From contig CAZRIE010000011.1 of the NCBI GenBank assembly GCA_964600075.1, positions 8,153 to 72,152 on the forward strand: 64,000 nt of DNA. The letters run 5' to 3'. Below the pieces are notes generated by a model. That model had not been told where the DNA came from. It made no database searches and worked only from the letters and a program-made list of their open reading frames with translations. Shown here piece by piece: positions 61,667-64,000 of this stretch. The position numbers and the translations under genes are program-made. The stretch comes from CAZRIE01 sp964600075 (lineage in GTDB: Bacteria > Bacteroidota > Bacteroidia > Flavobacteriales > Flavobacteriaceae). Position 1 is the first letter of the stretch. The number at the start of each line of letters is the position of its first letter.

Positions 61667-63874
61667 ATGCAAAATTTTCTTCACATATTGATCCTAGTGC
61701 TTGTATCATACTCTACAACCTTTGCACAAGTGCAACAGAGCGTAAACCTTTTACAAATAAAGGGTTCTGTTACAGGTAAAGAGACGCGCACACCCATCTC
61801 GGGCGTTGAGGTATCGACCGATAAAGGTGCCTATACGTTGACCAATGGTCTAGGAGATTATACCATTAAGGCCGCCGTGGGCGATGTCATGATTTTTAGA
61901 AGTCCTGAGTTTATTACAAAACGTCACACCATTAAAAGCAATGAAGATGTCGATGTTCAGGTAGAGGGCTATTCCGAAGAAAATAAGGGAATAGGCAGCC
62001 GTAGCAAAATGCTTAAAAGGGAAGCGTCAATGCATCAGGCCTATCTCGACTCGGCAGTTGTCTATAAGAAAACGGATATCAAAAAGAGTATCGATTTTAT
62101 TACACAATCTATTGCCGAATTGGGCAAACGTGGGAATAAAAATCAACTGGCCGCCTCTTTTGTTGTCCTAGGTGAAGTATACCAATACCACAAACAATAT
62201 GATTTAGCGATTACGAGCTATAAAGATGCCTTGGTGGCCAATAAATCTTCAAAAGCTACGCTGCTCTTGGGGAAGGCTTATGTGCTAAACAAAGAGTTTG
62301 AAGAAGCCGAGACAGTCTTGGTACCCTTGACGAAAATCGAAATCCTGATTCCGAACCAAAAAGTCGAACTTTATGAGAACTTAGGCGATACCTATCGGGG
62401 TCTTGGTCGTATCGATAAGGCGGTGACATTTTATGAGGAAGGTCTAAAAGTGGCCAGAATGAATCAGATTTCTCTCAAAATGGCCGACCTGAACTCGAAA
62501 ATAGCCGATGCCTATGCAGGGGATAATAAGTTGCTCGAAGCAAATGCCTATTACGGCAGTTCTTTGAAACTTGCCAACGACCTCGCCCCACAAAGGGCGC
62601 TGCAAGAAAAAGAAAAGGTAGCGGATTTTTATAATCAGAGAAGTCAATATGATGCCGAAATCGAGCTCCGAAAAAATAGTTTGAGCCAGCTAAAAAAACT
62701 ACCTAAGGCGAAAGTGTCCCGACAACAGGTGCTAACCCAATCCGATTCCATTACGGCGCAGCGCATTAACTATAAGATTGCCAATGCCTACATTGCCCAA
62801 GACAAATATGACGAGGCTATTCCGTATTTGAAAGAGAGTATAGAGAAGGCCGGTTCAGAATATGATATTGTCGTGCAAAAAGATGCTACGCGAAAGCTCT
62901 CGGAGGTGTTCGAATACAAAGGCGACTATACCAAGGCCTTTGAAACCTATCGTGATTATGTAGCCCTTGTCGATACTTTGTATATAAAGAAGGAACAGGA
63001 AATTTCAAGAGCGGCACGATTTAATCGCGAAATCGCGACCAAACAGAACCGTATTTCTGGGCTCGAACAAGAAAGGGAGCTTTCCCAGAGCAAGTATGAC
63101 CTAGCTTTGACCGAACAGCAGCTTATACAGGAAACCAATAAACGGCAAAAGTGGGTTATCTATTCCCTCATTTTTGGAATTATACTTTTCGGTTTGGCCA
63201 CTTTTTTCTTTTATCGCAGTAATCAACAGCAAAAATTGGCCAATAACCTATTGGCGCTGAAATCTTTGCGGTCACAGATGAATCCGCATTTTATCTTCAA
63301 CGCGCTAAATTCAGTCAATAATTATATTGCAAAGAGCGATGAACGCAGTGCTAACCGGTATCTGAGCGAATTCTCTACTTTAATGCGCTCGGTACTCGAA
63401 AACTCTGAAGAAGACTTTATACCCTTGACCAAAGAGCTTGAATTGTTGGAACTCTATGTGAAATTGGAGCATTCGCGCTTTCCTGAAAAATTCGACTATA
63501 AGCTTAATGTAGATGCAGCAATTGATGTGGCGGCCTTCCAGATTCCCCCGATGTTGTTACAACCTTATATCGAAAATGCCATATGGCACGGACTTCGATA
63601 TAAAGAGCAAAAAGGGTTTTTGCATATCGATTTGAGCCAAAAAGATGGGAAATTCATTGAAATTATGATTGCCGACAATGGTATCGGTCGAAAGAAATCT
63701 GCGGGACTTAAGACCCAAAACCAAAAGAAACAAAAATCTAAGGGGATGGGCAATATCAAAAAACGAATCGCTATTTTAAACGATATGTATAAGGATAAAG
63801 TTGATGTGTATATAGCGGATCTTGAGTCTGAAGGCTCAGGAACAAAGGTGGTGCTTACCTTGAGAAAGGATTAA
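61667..63874 (+). CDS. LytS-type sensor histidine kinase with TPR sensor region
   Basis: 735 residues from the ATG at 61667; the ORF extends 15 codons upstream but this ATG starts the signal peptide (ILILVLVSYSTTFAQ). The periplasmic part has a carboxypeptidase-regulatory-like beta domain (LQIKGSVTGKETRTPISGVE), then about seven TPR-like helical repeats (residues ~120-440). A coiled coil and one transmembrane helix (WVIYSLIFGIILFGLATFFF) follow. The kinase core shows the His of MNPHFIFNALNSV and the ATPase N box/DNGIG region (PYIENAIWHGLRYKEQKG). This is the HisKA_7TM-independent LytS/YehU group that pairs with LytTR regulators; none lies in the remaining 126 bases. Confidence 0.92.
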   Translation: MQNFLHILILVLVSYSTTFAQVQQSVNLLQIKGSVTGKETRTPISGVEVSTDKGAYTLTNGLGDYTIKAAVGDVMIFRSPEFITKRHTIKSNEDVDVQVEGYSEENKGIGSRSKMLKREASMHQAYLDSAVVYKKTDIKKSIDFITQSIAELGKRGNKNQLAASFVVLGEVYQYHKQYDLAITSYKDALVANKSSKATLLLGKAYVLNKEFEEAETVLVPLTKIEILIPNQKVELYENLGDTYRGLGRIDKAVTFYEEGLKVARMNQISLKMADLNSKIADAYAGDNKLLEANAYYGSSLKLANDLAPQRALQEKEKVADFYNQRSQYDAEIELRKNSLSQLKKLPKAKVSRQQVLTQSDSITAQRINYKIANAYIAQDKYDEAIPYLKESIEKAGSEYDIVVQKDATRKLSEVFEYKGDYTKAFETYRDYVALVDTLYIKKEQEISRAARFNREIATKQNRISGLEQERELSQSKYDLALTEQQLIQETNKRQKWVIYSLIFGIILFGLATFFFYRSNQQQKLANNLLALKSLRSQMNPHFIFNALNSVNNYIAKSDERSANRYLSEFSTLMRSVLENSEEDFIPLTKELELLELYVKLEHSRFPEKFDYKLNVDAAIDVAAFQIPPMLLQPYIENAIWHGLRYKEQKGFLHIDLSQKDGKFIEIMIADNGIGRKKSAGLKTQNQKKQKSKGMGNIKKRIAILNDMYKDKVDVYIADLESEGSGTKVVLTLRKD

Positions 63875-63892
63875 ATAAGAATGGCTCCTTTC

Positions 63893-63917
63893 CTCAGATT
63901 CGCTTGCGGAGACTGAG
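63893..63917. repeat. Palindromic element after the kinase gene
   Basis: CTCAG (63893-63897) pairs with CTGAG (63913-63917) around ATTCGCTTGCGGAGA. No T tract. The last 80 bases of the window contain no recognisable gene start. Confidence 0.4.
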
Positions 63918-64000
63918 AGGTTGATAGCAAAAGCCTTTAAAAAAGCACTTAACAACGAAACAATAGCGTTCAAGAAATGGCAATAATTTAAATTTTAATC

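Overview
The window is a chromosomal segment of a marine-type Flavobacteriaceae bacterium (Bacteroidota). The evidence is a type IX secretion gene (sprA), a PorP/SprF-family protein, an alternative complex III (act) operon, a TolC/MacB-style efflux array, and promoters of the Bacteroidota form TTG-N19..22-TAnnTTTG. A placement near Maribacter/Zobellia/Arenibacter is only an impression. I saw no tRNA, rRNA, CRISPR array, insertion sequence or prophage. The content is mostly core genome: translation, respiration, central carbon, DNA repair, gliding/secretion and efflux. No intergenic stretch exceeds 300 bases.

Layout. 1-3019: the end of nusA, then infB, which is cut by a 100-N assembly gap inside an in-frame 24-bp tandem repeat. 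3157-3549 (-): a SPOR-domain protein. 3786-15550: one long respiratory operon, actA-B-C-D-E-F-coxB-coxA, with a second 100-N gap inside actF. It encodes a quinol:cytochrome c oxidoreductase followed by cytochrome oxidase subunits II and I. 15738-21846: a DUF2807 protein, an acyl-CoA oxidase-like flavoenzyme (-), PEP carboxykinase (-) and ruvB. 21967-29006: P450, queG, an MFS sugar-type transporter, malic enzyme and ruvA. 29012-36247: the giant sprA, with a TTG start. 36457-37995: gcvH, a VanZ-like protein and a TonB-family protein.

38174-41288 is the second respiratory locus: heme O synthase, two different subunit III genes and subunit IV. It is closed by two terminators. 41572-43871 looks like its assembly cluster: a thioredoxin-fold protein without CxxC, a Sco1 copper chaperone, a DUF420 protein and a 77-residue membrane protein with a CxxC. 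Together with the act operon these supply a quinol-to-oxygen chain that appears to need no bc1 complex. 43972-53890 is an efflux array with one ATPase, four MacB-type permeases, two periplasmic adaptors and one TolC-type outer-membrane channel, which looks like a duplicated module sharing one ATPase. 53913-63874 holds tsaB, a MscS channel, a YyaL-type thioredoxin-domain protein, dodecin, an Nfu protein with a doubled N-terminal domain, a PorP/SprF-family protein, a VWA protein and a TPR-containing LytS-type sensor kinase whose response regulator is probably just outside the window.

Nothing here is plainly a new defence or mobile system. The less-described items are the DNA/RNA-binding-type helix-hairpin-helix tail on ActC, the small CxxC membrane protein and CxxC-less thioredoxin-fold protein in the oxidase assembly cluster, a heptamer repeat abutting a coxC start codon, a hairpin between coxB and coxA, two apparently leaderless promoters, and several families of short dispersed palindromes.
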